The notes below the pieces were generated by a model, which saw nothing but the letters and a program-made list of their open reading frames with translations, did not search any database and was not told the origin of the DNA. From the NCBI RefSeq assembly GCF_026262505.1, contig NC_067205.1:14570001-14634000 (forward strand): a stretch of 64,000 nt of DNA. The letters are read 5' to 3'. The stretch is from Trichomonas vaginalis G3 (lineage: Eukaryota; Parabasalia; Trichomonadida; Trichomonadidae). Made by a program: the position numbers and the translations under genes. This document shows, in pieces, positions 9,777 through 19,484 of the stretch; position 1 is the first letter of the stretch, and each line of letters begins with the position of its first letter.

Positions 9777-9804
9777 ACGCGCTTGAGCCTAGACCCTTTG
9801 GGTC
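9766..9804. repeat. Twin hairpin over the fibre stop codon
   Basis: GCGTTC-ATT-GAACGC spans the last fibre codons and the stop. It is followed by GACCC-TTT-GGGTC, itself enclosed by GAGCCT/AGGCTT. The orthologous end in Maverick 2 (near 39889) lacks both hairpins, so this is a presence/absence difference between close copies. Confidence 0.75.
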
Positions 9805-9844
9805 AAGGCTTACCGTCTTGAATAAAATCTTTAACTTTACATAA

Positions 9845-10930
9845 ATGAGCTTGAAAGAAGTATTCGAATCATCACCGTGGAGGTCATTTAAGAAGTTCAA
9901 TGAAGCTGCAAAAAGTTGGGGATTTACTAACAGAGCTGAAGTGAAAAGGTTCTTTGACAAAAATGTTGTACATCAAACAAAAATAAACCCTTACGACTAA
10001 TTTTTACCAATTTACTCCAACGCTCCTGACGCATACCAATTTGACACTCTCATTCAAAGCAGAAAAGGAGGACATAAACCATTCCTCATCTTCATTAATG
10101 TTAACACTCGCAAAGCTTTTGCGTATATAATGAGGAATAAAGGAACTCGTGAAGTGTTAAGAGTTTTACAAAAGTTTGTAGCAGAACATAGCCCAAGTAC
10201 TTTAACATCAGACCAAGACAGTGCTTACTTCAGCAATGAAATCACAGATTTTCTCATTAAGCATAACATAACTCACTACACTACCGAAGACCATAACCAT
10301 AACATACTCGGCATCATAAACCGCTTCATAAGGACTCTCAGAGATTTAAATCAAGAGCGAGACTTTACTGAAGAAACAATGAAACATTTTCTCGAAGTAT
10401 ATAATTCCTCAACACATTCTACAACAGGACATACACCAAATTCAATGACACAACAACAAGAAGAAAAGTATATACAAAAGAAACGAAGCCAAACACAAAA
10501 TATCAGAAATTCAACACAATTTACCCTCATTCCTGGTACAAAAGTTCGTGTAGTTCTTGACGACAAACCGTTGACAAAGAAACGTTTAAGGTTAAGTCGA
10601 AATTATTATATCGTAGACTCTACGCAAGGTAATGGATATCTTATAAAAGCTGCCGACGACTCTATTGCGTTTTATCCTCGACATAAATTAGTCGAAAGTA
10701 GTAATGGCAAACTTGCTGAAACCATTGACGAAGCAAAGCGAGGAGTGGTTATTGAAATACTTGGCTATAACACAAACGATGACACTTATAAAGTAAGATA
10801 TGAAGGAGGCGTTGAAGATGTTATACCATCTAAGAACTTGAGAGAGTCGAAGCCAACACATCTGGGACCATTAGAGCGGGAGTACTGGAAAGACAAAAAT
10901 AAGCCAGAAAGAATAAGAAAATTCTTCTAA
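9845..10930 (+). pseudogene. Maverick integrase (c-integrase type), Maverick 1
   Basis: The rve-type core is recognised by the YQFDTLIQS and LTSDQDSAYFSNEITDF strands and the following HNILGIINRFIRTLRDL helix. The C-terminal part carries a small-barrel DNA-binding region (FTLIPGTKVRV) and a chromo/Tudor-like segment (EILGYNTNDDTYKVRYEGGV, then IPSKNLRES). Such integrases insert Mavericks with 6-bp target duplications. The start at 9845 (MSLKEVFE) follows the element's ATAAATG context. It looks broken here; the Maverick 2 copy is 38786-39868. Confidence 0.9.
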
Positions 10931-10976
10931 ACTTTTTCATTTTGTTGCTGAATTCAGCAAAAATAATTTTTAGGTG

Positions 10977-10998
10977 AAGAGGTGAGATCTCACCTCTT
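10977..10998. promoter_or_regulatory. Extended GGTGAGATCTCACC palindrome, left of the accessory cassette
   Basis: Here the palindrome extends to 22 perfect bases, flanked by AGGTGA and repeated TTTTTTCACC half-sites. An inverted copy of the whole ~70-bp block lies at 12061-12135, so the two bracket one gene. Confidence 0.65.
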
Positions 10999-11022
10999 TT
11001 TTCACCTGTTTTTTCACCCTCA

Positions 11023-11050
11023 CCGCTTAGCGGCTCAGACCCTTTGGGTC
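11023..11050. repeat. Twin hairpin upstream of the accessory cassette gene
   Basis: CCGC-TTA-GCGG is followed by GACCC-TTT-GGGTC, both with three-base loops. The second stem is the same as in the hairpin after the fibre gene. Confidence 0.75.
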
Positions 11051-11075
11051 TCGTGAATTTTCATGAATTTCCTTA

Positions 11076-11134
11076 AGATAGAAAAAATAAAGTTAGTTTT
11101 ATTTTTATTTATTTTTTTATTTTGTATAAAAGAT
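11076..11134 (+). promoter_or_regulatory. Shared AT-rich leader of accessory genes
   Basis: The leader (AAAATAAAGTTAGTTTTATT and onward, ending just before the ATG) recurs at 12163-12224, in part at 12880-12925, and on the minus strand at 37155-37215 and 38560-38620. It lies before five accessory genes of different families. It places the start of the next gene at 11135 and shows that the hydrophobic N-terminus read upstream is only translated leader. Confidence 0.65.
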
Positions 11135-12061
11135 ATGATTTCAACAATCAGCACAACTACAGCACCAAACTCGTTAGTCATGAATCCTACGTCAATGTTA
11201 GTAGAAATGAAAAGCTTCATTCCTTCTTCATTTACTTTCGAAACAGAAATCCAGAAGATAAAGCAAGAACTTTTAACAAGTAATTTAGACTGTACCGCAC
11301 AGGATGAAGAAAATGCAGAATATCTTTATGACATGCAGGACATTATTGACCATTTACCCAAATTGCCTGAAATCCAACAACAAAAGCTCACTATTCATGA
11401 ATTCGATGAAATAGAAGTCAAAGCAACTGACTCAGTAGAAATTAAGAAATTCATACGTAAAGTAAATTATGAATTCCTTGGTTTTCATTGCAACCATAAA
11501 GTTATGGACAAAGATTGCGATATGGTTTATAAGAACATCTCTGACATATATAAATCTGGGGAGTTTAAGACATACGATAACTTTGTTACATTAGTTGCAA
11601 GATGTGTATGGCAGATAAGAGATGAAGATAGAAGAGGCAACGTATGGAACGAACAAATAAGACCCGCTATGTTTGAGTTAAAGAGAGCAATTGACGCATT
11701 AGTTGTTCTAGCTGGTTTTATTTCGGTGTATAACGCAAAAATGAATCCGCAATGTTCAAAATGTAAAGCAGCAATAAGAAAATATAACTACTCAGTCAAA
11801 GAGATAGAAAGAATGCGAAACGACTATGCAGACTTAAAGAAAGAAGCAGAAAAGCCAGCAGAAGATAAAATGGATATGTTGACATTTCTTAATAAAAACT
11901 ATCCAACAGCAGAAGATTTCCTTCTGTCTGACGTCAAGAAGAAATATAAAGAGACTTTCGGCATGATTAAAACATTCAATGTACTAAAAGAAGAAATAGA
12001 AGCTACGAAATTGTTTAGGATTTCAAATATACATCGTACAATTCATGTAAAACGCTTGTGA
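11135..12061 (+). CDS. Accessory coiled-coil protein in an inverted-repeat-flanked cassette
   Basis: From MISTISTTTAPNSL the product is 308 residues, mostly helical, with coiled-coil stretches (KEIERMRNDYADLKKEAEKP) and a CxxC near residue 210 (NPQCSKCKAA). The frame is open 24 codons upstream, but that part is the shared AT-rich leader. Maverick 2 has no counterpart at this site. The gene is bracketed by inverted copies of the palindrome block, as if it were a separable cassette. No family is recognised. Confidence 0.65.
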   Translation: MISTISTTTAPNSLVMNPTSMLVEMKSFIPSSFTFETEIQKIKQELLTSNLDCTAQDEENAEYLYDMQDIIDHLPKLPEIQQQKLTIHEFDEIEVKATDSVEIKKFIRKVNYEFLGFHCNHKVMDKDCDMVYKNISDIYKSGEFKTYDNFVTLVARCVWQIRDEDRRGNVWNEQIRPAMFELKRAIDALVVLAGFISVYNAKMNPQCSKCKAAIRKYNYSVKEIERMRNDYADLKKEAEKPAEDKMDMLTFLNKNYPTAEDFLLSDVKKKYKETFGMIKTFNVLKEEIEATKLFRISNIHRTIHVKRL

Positions 12062-12135
12062 AAAAACAGGTGAAAAAACAGGTGAAAAAAGAGGTGAGAT
12101 CTCACCTCTTCACCTAAACATTATTTTTGCTGAAA
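12061..12135. promoter_or_regulatory. Inverted copy of the palindrome and iteron block
   Basis: Two AGGTGAAAAAAC-type iterons lead into the extended palindrome (12089-12110) and then CTTCACC. It is the reverse complement of 10953-11021 with few differences. Confidence 0.65.
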
Positions 12136-12224
12136 AATGACCAAATTTCATGAATTTTCATAAAAGATAAAAATAAAGTTAGTTTTATTTTTATTTATTT
12201 TTTATCTTGTATGTAAAGACAGTA

Positions 12225-12838
12225 ATGACAAACATTGAGTTTGAAACAGTTAGAAAGATTGACAATGACACCAAAGTGGTTAGAATTGGTGATTTAAACG
12301 TAAGATACTGTAAGAAATACAACAAATATTCTTTGTCAGACATTATATCTCCATCTGGAAAGAAAACAAAGGACTGGGTTAGAATTGCTTCTACTCAGAA
12401 AATTTTGGCAAGAAATCCCGAGCTTATGATATCAGTAAGATTCTATGGAACTATAGCATATCTCATTGACAAAAGTCTTATACCAATAGTTTTGTTATGG
12501 ATTGACCCTGTTGTTGGATATAACTTCATAACTTATGGCTCATTCGATATGGAACGTTGCAGTGAAGGCTTACTTTACATCGTTCAGAAACCGAAGGACT
12601 TCAATACAAAGAGATATAAGATAGGAAGAACATATAATATAACTCAAAGATATGACTCTACAGTCAATAGAGTCAAGGTTGTGTTCGTTAATGATATATG
12701 AGAGCTGCTGAAACAGAACTACTTGAAAAGTTTGAGAAAATGTATGGTGCTCCCATAAAAGGTAAAGAAACGTTTGAAGTAGATGAGATAGATAAAGCTA
12801 TAAAATTATTTGACGAAGTTGCTGAAAAATACATGTAA
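12225..12838 (+). pseudogene. T5orf172-type accessory gene of Maverick 1
   Basis: The start MTNIEFETVRKI directly follows the shared leader. The N-terminal half (KYSLSDIISPSGKKTKDWVR and following) resembles the KilA-N/MSV199 DNA-binding class. The C-terminal half has LLYIVQKPKDF and YKIGRTYNITQRYDS, the pattern of the GIY-YIG-related T5orf172 domain of large DNA viruses and phages. It may be a DNA-binding nuclease-like protein. It looks broken. Maverick 2 has no counterpart. Confidence 0.6.
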
Positions 12839-12925
12839 AGCGTTTATTTTTGGCCTTTTGTGAAAGTCAGAAAATAACGCTAATTTTTTCTAACAAAAAT
12901 TTTTATCTTGTATGTAAAGACAGTA

Positions 12926-13723
12926 ATGTCAACATCAGAGAACACAACAACTGCTATCGTTCATGAAGTCATAAATGAAGAATATGAATACATACAGTAT
13001 AACAAACAGTTACGTCTCATTCGTTCAGTCAAAGACGATATGTACCAAATGCAAAGTATAATGAATGCTCTTTGTTCTACAAAACAAGCATATCATTGGT
13101 TTGAAAACCAACAGACAAAAGAACTTTTAGAAGAATTTCCTCATATGATTGCTTCCCTCGGAAAACCGAGGGAAGAGATTCCGTACGAAAATCGCAAGAA
13201 TTTGGCTCCCGGTTTGAAAGGTTATTATGTTCATAGACTTTTAGTAAACGCTGTAGCAATGTGGACTTCTCCTCGTTATGCTTGTTATATTTTCATGATG
13301 TTAGATGAACTATATAAAGCAGAACGTGGAGAGGTGGAAAAGAAACTTCAAGCAAAAGATGAAGTCATTGAATCCAAAGACAAAAGCATACAGAAAAGAA
13401 TACCGCGTTCAGTACCAAAAGGAAAGGAAAAGAGTTATAAGTATATGATATATACTGAAGAGTTGGAGAAAGAAGAAGATAAAGATATGGTTATGTTACA
13501 TTTAGTCAGAAGAAACAACAAGAGCTTTTATGACTTAGCTAAGATATATAAATCTGACAGAAACTGGTTCTATTGTGAAAACTTACCGATTTCAATGACA
13601 CCGAATGAGCAAATAAAGGAAATTGTCAAAAATACTCTTCCTCAAACACACTATGACATCAAAGGTTGCACAATACTTACATTCAAAGAAGACTTAACAT
13701 TACTGAAGGAAAAAATAACATAA
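12926..13723 (+). CDS. KilA-N-like accessory protein of Maverick 1
   Basis: The start MSTSENTTTA is chosen because it follows the leader (GTATGTAAAGACAGTAATG). Residues ~55-135 show the KilA-N-like pattern, including GYYVHRLLVNAVAMWTSPRY and ACYIFMMLDELY. A charged coiled-coil linker (EKKLQAKDEVIESKDKSIQK) leads to a C-terminal domain (YMIYTEELEKEEDKDMVML and onward) like those fused to KilA-N in nucleocytoplasmic DNA viruses. The Maverick 2 relative is 36327-37154. A DNA-binding regulatory role is inferred. Confidence 0.7.
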   Translation: MSTSENTTTAIVHEVINEEYEYIQYNKQLRLIRSVKDDMYQMQSIMNALCSTKQAYHWFENQQTKELLEEFPHMIASLGKPREEIPYENRKNLAPGLKGYYVHRLLVNAVAMWTSPRYACYIFMMLDELYKAERGEVEKKLQAKDEVIESKDKSIQKRIPRSVPKGKEKSYKYMIYTEELEKEEDKDMVMLHLVRRNNKSFYDLAKIYKSDRNWFYCENLPISMTPNEQIKEIVKNTLPQTHYDIKGCTILTFKEDLTLLKEKIT

Positions 13724-13819
13724 TATTTCGATAACTTCAAAGAGGAAGAATGAAAAAAATCTCGTCTGGTGCCACGTTAGGACCATAGTGGAGAAAACCA
13801 TGATAAAAACAAAACACTC

Positions 13820-13998
13820 CGTCAAGTTTATTTTGTTTTTACCATTTAATTGTTTCCATAAACGCTCCATGTCGATCATAATCGACGAAGAGAGAATCGT
13901 CTGATCGTCAAGTTTATTTTGTTTTTACCATTTAATTGTTTCCATAAACGCTCCATGTCGATCATAATCGACGAAGAGAGAATCGTCTGATCGTCAAG
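13820..13998. repeat. Tandem 86-bp repeat in Maverick 1
   Basis: The unit beginning CGTCAAGTTTATTTTG starts at 13820 and 13906 with a partial third copy at 13992. It contains the short inverted pair CGATCA/CGTCTGATCG. It lies downstream of the KilA-N-like gene. A 72-codon minus-strand frame across it (13876-14094) is probably fortuitous. Confidence 0.8.
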
Positions 13999-14180
13999 TT
14001 TATTAGTTAACGGGAGGGTTAGATATATTCCATCATAACTGAAAACATTCGTGAAAACATTAACGTAAACATTTGTTTCCAGGACTGTTGTCAAAATGTC
14101 ATGTTGTCAGTAATTTTAAAAGAAGTTAATTAACCTGGTGACACATGGTGACACCATCAGTTATTCAAAAATAAATTTTC

Positions 14181-14654
14181 TTATAAAGCTTCAGGGTCTA
14201 TTTCTTCAACCATTTCACTTCCTTCGTCAATGTCAATAGAAGCTTCTTCAACCTTTGGTAGGAGCTTATGTATAACATCTTTGTTCGTTATTGTCTTCAG
14301 AGATGAAGGATAATATTTCACAGATGTTTCACCCTTCTTATATTCTTTCTGTTCGGAAAGATTCATAGCAATACTGAAGAAGTCAATGTTGGAGTTCTTT
14401 ATAACAGTATAGTGTGTATCTTTGACATTCACGAAGAAACTCTTTTGTTTCAAAACTACTGCTAACTCTTGTGAAGTATAACGTTTGCGGTCAATGACGA
14501 TAGCTAATGGTCTGACATACTGACCAAACTTAGATTCTTTCACAAACTTCTTGTTAAAGATAACATTAACATTTGAAGCATTATTGAACTCATTCTTGAT
14601 GGCAGTAGCGAGAGCATTGTATGAAAAGAACTTGCAATCTTGCATGTGTTTCAT
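14181..14654 (-). CDS. Conserved Maverick 1 protein divergent from polymerase (157 aa)
   Basis: The product begins MKHMQDCKFFSYNALATAI, is Lys-rich in the middle and ends in a strongly acidic tail (EEASIDIDEGSEMVEEIDPE). It is divergent from the polymerase gene, with ~90 very AT-rich bases between them. The copy at 35570-36043 keeps this arrangement. The conserved pairing suggests a replication-linked role, but no family is recognised. Confidence 0.7.
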   Translation of the reverse strand: MKHMQDCKFFSYNALATAIKNEFNNASNVNVIFNKKFVKESKFGQYVRPLAIVIDRKRYTSQELAVVLKQKSFFVNVKDTHYTVIKNSNIDFFSIAMNLSEQKEYKKGETSVKYYPSSLKTITNKDVIHKLLPKVEEASIDIDEGSEMVEEIDPEAL

Positions 14655-14745
14655 TAAAATAAAAATATTAAATTATTTTGAAAAATAACTTAAAAAAATC
14701 TAATCTAATTTTTTCAAAAATATTTTTTTTTATTTCCTACTAAAG

Positions 14746-17700
14746 ATGTATCGGAAGTTGTCTAAGTTAGAACACTCGGAAATAAAACAACTTCTTACAG
14801 AAGCTAATATAGATGTTGCAAAGCATTACGCAACAAACAAAAAAGCACTCGCTGACATCCTCAATGACTATAATGGTGCAATAAGTTATGATAGAATTCA
14901 TGAGTTCATAAAGCCGCAACGCGGCGAGGACGAAGTCCATGCAAGAGCATTTCCTTTAAATGACATTGCTATTGACTTATATCATAGACGTTCAGTACCT
15001 CATGAAGTAAGAAGAGAAATGTTTGACATAACAAATGCAAACGTTGGTGAAACAAGAAGAAGAGACGACACACTGAAACAACAGAGAAGAGAGATGTTTA
15101 AGAGCGCTATAGAACAAGTTCGCAAAGCTAACGATGTCATTCGTTCCATTGACGACAAACCAAAAGAAGGTGAGAGATGGTTAAAGAAAGATGAAGAGAA
15201 TAGGAAGAGAATGTTAAGACAGGCAATAGACTCATTGACTTTAACATCGAAGCTTTAGATGAACCAAACAGAGAGACTACTTACACAAACATTTCGGTAA
15301 GGTTTTCATGAGACTCTTAGAGAAGATTAAAATAAACTCCCAACAAAGATGGATGGTATGTTATAAACTTGGTGGAAAGTATGAATGTTCTACGTTAAAC
15401 CTCAATAATATTGGAACATTACTACATCAGCTCTTGAAGGAGAACTTTATATCAGAGATAGAAGCAAATGCTGCAGGTATTGTTGAAATGCACTATGACT
15501 TCTTCTTGACAAACATAAAGAATCTTACTGAAATAAAGATGTATGATTTAACAGAATATGAAGGCTTAACGATGTCAGATGTAAAGAAAGGCAAACCAAA
15601 AAAGAGACCATATAGAGATGAAAGCACACTGACAAATGACCAGAAAGCCATTTTGGAAGCTCTTAAGCAAACAGGAAACCCAGCACTTATAGAAAGCTTT
15701 TGGAAAGATAATGGTGAAAAGAAGTTTTATAAGAAGAGAAGCGGTCAGTTCTGGAAGTATCTTTGCACATTACCTATAAATCTTGAACGCTACCAAATCT
15801 TCAATGAACTGAACAAAAGAACTGCAACACTTATGACAGAAGATAACTGCTTCGTTTATGCTTGCATTCAGGCTGGAGTAAATGAAGAAACTATTGACCA
15901 CATGAGAGAAGTCATTCGTGTTAGAGACTTTCCTCAAAGTAAAGTACAAGAAATTTCTGACGCAACAGGTATAGCATTTAATGTTACCATTGGTTATTTC
16001 AATGACTCAAGACATAATGAAATAAAGAGATACATACCAAAAGAATGTGAAACTGTTCGAACTATTGACTTACTTCTTGTTGAAGACCACTACATGCTAA
16101 ATGAAAGATTCCAAGACAACATATTTCATTCGCAACTATATAGAAATCTTGAAGGAGTGTGGTGGAATGAACATTGAGAAACAGATGAAGATTTATACAA
16201 AGAGAGAGATAAAATGTAGTTCGTTATGATAGAACTACACCGTATGGGATGTTATGAAAACATTGTGGGAGTGCAAATATTTCGAACCTATTTCTTATGG
16301 AGAACTTTTCACATATACGACTGACTTATATAAACAGAACCTTGCACCATTTAAAGATTTGACATATACTCCAAAGTATTGTGTACAACTGAAGAAGAAA
16401 GCCGAGTCAAAAGAAGTAAATAAAAATAAGTGCAAGTTCATTCCTGAGCACGTTTTCTTTGCTGACTTTGAGTGTAGTACGGATGGCTTTCATAAAGCTT
16501 TTAACATCTGTTATGACAGTGAAGATGGTTCAGTGAGTGAAAGCATTTGGTGTCAGAACTGTGCAACAGAATTTTTGGAACGACTTCCTGACAAGAGTTT
16601 AATATATTTCCATAACCTCAGTTATGATATAAACTTCATCTTAAGACACATGACAGAAGTGAAAGGAACTCCCATCATTAAAGGTTCACGAACAATGCAA
16701 ATAACTGGCTTATATAAAGGAAGGGCAATCATTATTAAAGATTCATACACTGTTATAAATAAGAAGCTTAAACTATTTCCTGAAATGTTTCATTTGCAGT
16801 GTGGTGAAAAGGAAGTATTTCCGTATCAATATTATTCAAGCTCTTTATTAGCAAATGACAACAGAACTGGTGTCATTTCTGAAGCGTGTAAGTTTATCAG
16901 GGATGTGGATACGTTCATGAAAAACATAGATTCCATCAAAGGTTGCAGAATAGATGAAAACCACTTCGACTTAGAAAAGTATAGCACATTTTATTGCAAA
17001 CAAGATGTAAGAATTTTAAGAGAAGGTTTTGTTAAGTTCCGCAATGATATATTAAAAGAATTTGATTTAAACGTTTATGACTACGTTAGTATTTGTTCTA
17101 TTGCTAACAAATTGTTTGAGAACAGAGTGTACTTCCCGAATGCAAATTTATATGACCTCTCAAATAAACCAAGAGAATTTATTTCACGCTGTATTCAAGG
17201 TGGAAGATGTATGCTGTCAGATAACATGAAACAAAAGAGCGAAAAGAAACTCATTGCTGATTTCGACGCTGTTTCATTATATCCATCAGCTATAGCAAGA
17301 CTTTATACTTTAGAAGGTATTCCAAAGGTTATGAAGAAAGAAATGTTAAGCACAGAGTATCTCATGAGACATTTATTCGATGACGACCAAAAGGAACCCA
17401 TTGGTGAAAAGTTTATGTCTGGCTTCTTTGTTCTCATTAAGATAACAGAGATTGGAATATATAGACACTTTCCTTTAATAGTTTGTGACCCTGAACTAAA
17501 TCCAGAACTTAACGTTCCCAGAAGTTCAAACACTTGCTGTTTAATGTATGTTGACCATATAACATTACAAGACCTCATAAAATATCAAGGTGTCAAATGT
17601 GAAGTGTTGCAAGGATACTATTACGATGGAAACAGAGATATTAGAATAAGAGATGAAGTAAAGAAGTTGTTTGAGTTAAGGTTAAAGTATAAGAAAGAAG

Positions 17701-18521
17701 GAAATCCTTTGCAAGAAAATATAAAGCTCATTCTGAACAGTATTTATGGCAAAACTATTCTATCTCCTATTGAGTCAAAAATAACCATAGTAAATGACAA
17801 AGATGCTATAAGATATGCCATCAGAAACTACAACCATATAGTGAAGTTCGAAGGTTTGGATGGTTCAGATAAAACTATTTTCAAGCTAACGAAAAGCATT
17901 TGCAGACACTTTAACTTCTGTCCACTTGGTGTTAATATTCTGTCAATGTCGAAGAGAATAATGAACGAAGTATTCTGTACTGCAGAAGATATGGGACTTC
18001 AAATATTTTACCAGGACTGTGATAGCATGCATATTTTCAATGAAGACATACCAAAGCTTGCAGCAGAGTTTAAGAAGAGATACGGTCGCGAACTTATAGG
18101 AAAGAACCTTGGTCAATTTCATTCTGACTTCGCAGAAATAACACCTGGAAAACAAAGTTTAGCATACAAGTCAATATTTTGTGGAAAGAAGACCTACATA
18201 GACTTACTCACGAATGATTTAAATGAAGTTGCATTCCATGCACGTTGCAAAGGTGTCAAACAAGACGTCCTTGCTTTAACAGCAAATGAAATGTTTCCTG
18301 AAGCTATACAATGCTATTACAATGAAGATAAGAACATTCACATACCTGTTGGAACATATGACAAAGACTCTGAGTTCAGTTTAATGAAACTTTACAAAGC
18401 ACTTTATGATGGTCAAGAGATTGGATTTGACTTATGTAAGTCTTCTAGTCCTTGCTTTGCTGAAAAGTTTAACTTCTCAATAACGACTAAAACAAGCTTT
18501 ATTCGTAAGTTGAAGTTCTGA
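14746..18521 (+). pseudogene. Protein-primed family B DNA polymerase of Maverick 1
   Basis: The gene spans about 1,250 codons. A charged N-terminal region comes first. It is followed by a segment near 15830-16110 with DNCFVYACIQAG and LLLVEDHYMLNERF, which looks like an OTU-type Cys/His protease fold. The proofreading exonuclease shows FFADFECSTD near 16460, YFHNLSYDINFIL near 16610 and FYCKQDVRIL near 16990. Polymerase motif A is ADFDAVSLYPS near 17260, motif B is LNSIYGKTIL near 17735, and motif C lies near 18015. The layout matches Polinton polymerases, which prime from a terminal protein. It looks broken. Confidence 0.92.
14913..14938. repeat. Twin hairpin inside the polymerase gene (Maverick 1)
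   Basis: GCCGC-AAC-GCGGC is followed by GGAC-GAA-GTCC. It lies within the N-terminal coding region and is kept in Maverick 2 (35287-35312). Compared with the GGGC-GAA-GCCC form elsewhere, the second stem shows a compensatory pair. Confidence 0.75.
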
Positions 18522-18568
18522 GGTCATTTATTTTTGTCAGCAATGAGGTCATTCGTGATAAAAATAAG

Positions 18569-18592
18569 CCGCTAGCGGTGAGGGCGAAGCCC
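18569..18592. repeat. Twin hairpin between polymerase and minor capsid genes
   Basis: CCGCTAGCGG, a self-complementary stem, is followed by GGGC-GAA-GCCC. It lies between the convergent stops at 18521 and 18603. In Maverick 2 (31637-31647) only the GGGC-GAA-GCCC hairpin is still clear. Confidence 0.75.
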
Positions 18593-18602
18593 ATGTGGTC
18601 AT

Positions 18603-19460
18603 TTACAATACTGCGATGGTAGAGTTTAAGATTTGTGCTTCAATGTAGAGACAATCTTTCCCATCTGGAGGTAAGAACACTGGGCAGTTATGGTCATGAG
18701 TGGAGAACATGTCTATCCAAAACTCACGATTGAAGCCAGTTAATTTATAGTATTTAGGGTTAGGAAGTGGTGAAGTTCTTGTATGACCAATGAACTCATT
18801 TTCAACTCCCTTACTTAAGTTTGAATATAATATAGCTTGCTTTCTATCCCAAATACCAGGTGTTACAATCTTTGAAAATTCATTTTTCCTCGGAAGCATT
18901 GCATCATAATTGAAAACATTCTTGAAATCATCACTTGGTTCAGAGATTTGAAATCTTATACGTAATGGATTTTCTTTCTCTTTAGCGACTTCATTGAATG
19001 GTGAATATATAACAAACTGACAGTCATGTGTTCCATCTTCATTTTCATTAAATTCATAATGAAAGTCTATAAGTTGTGGCTGACTACCTTCTTCTTTCAG
19101 TTGTGCAAGAAACTCACGTAAAGGCTGTAAAGTTTGTACTTCAATGTTGAACTTCTTTTGAAAAATTTCGTAAAATGTAATTATACAGTCTTCTAACGTC
19201 GTACTGTCTTTAAAGTATTTGTATATGTGAATGTTTTGGGCGCTTAAAGACTGTTCGTCATTTTCTATCTCGACTTGAAGTATAAAGTCAACCTTTCTGA
19301 AAGCACGTGTTATATACATAGATGTTATGCCAATGTACTTCTCTTCATTTATGTTCACAATCCAGTCTGTTGGAAACTTAAACGTTACTCTGTTCCCCTT
19401 TATTTTGACGTCAGGGTTTTCACTACTGAACGCAACAGATAAAGGTATTTGTCTATACAT
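18603..19460 (-). CDS. Minor capsid (penton-like) candidate C of Maverick 1 (285 aa)
   Basis: The protein begins MYRQIPLSVAFSSENPDVKI and is beta-rich (KGNRVTFKFPTDWIVNINEE, YIGITSMYITRAFRKVDFIL). It ends FWIDMFSTHD then FLPPDGKDCLYIEAQIL, the end motif shared with candidate A. Its position near the major capsid gene matches the minor capsid protein described for Polintons. The start at 19460 follows TTTTTATCCGAATTAAATG, matching the start consensus. It looks whole. Confidence 0.7.
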   Translation of the reverse strand: MYRQIPLSVAFSSENPDVKIKGNRVTFKFPTDWIVNINEEKYIGITSMYITRAFRKVDFILQVEIENDEQSLSAQNIHIYKYFKDSTTLEDCIITFYEIFQKKFNIEVQTLQPLREFLAQLKEEGSQPQLIDFHYEFNENEDGTHDCQFVIYSPFNEVAKEKENPLRIRFQISEPSDDFKNVFNYDAMLPRKNEFSKIVTPGIWDRKQAILYSNLSKGVENEFIGHTRTSPLPNPKYYKLTGFNREFWIDMFSTHDHNCPVFLPPDGKDCLYIEAQILNSTIAVL

Positions 19461-19484
19461 TTAATTCGGATAAAAATAAACCAT

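Noticed and set aside
11063-11134. An N-terminal membrane segment on the accessory coiled-coil protein
   Set aside because: These codons are the AT-rich leader shared with other accessory genes, so the hydrophobic residues are an artefact of T-rich DNA.
12207-12224. A short intron starting GTATGT in the accessory leader
   Set aside because: GTATGT matches the T. vaginalis 5' splice consensus, but no ACTAACACACAG-type 3' site follows, and the word is part of a repeated leader.
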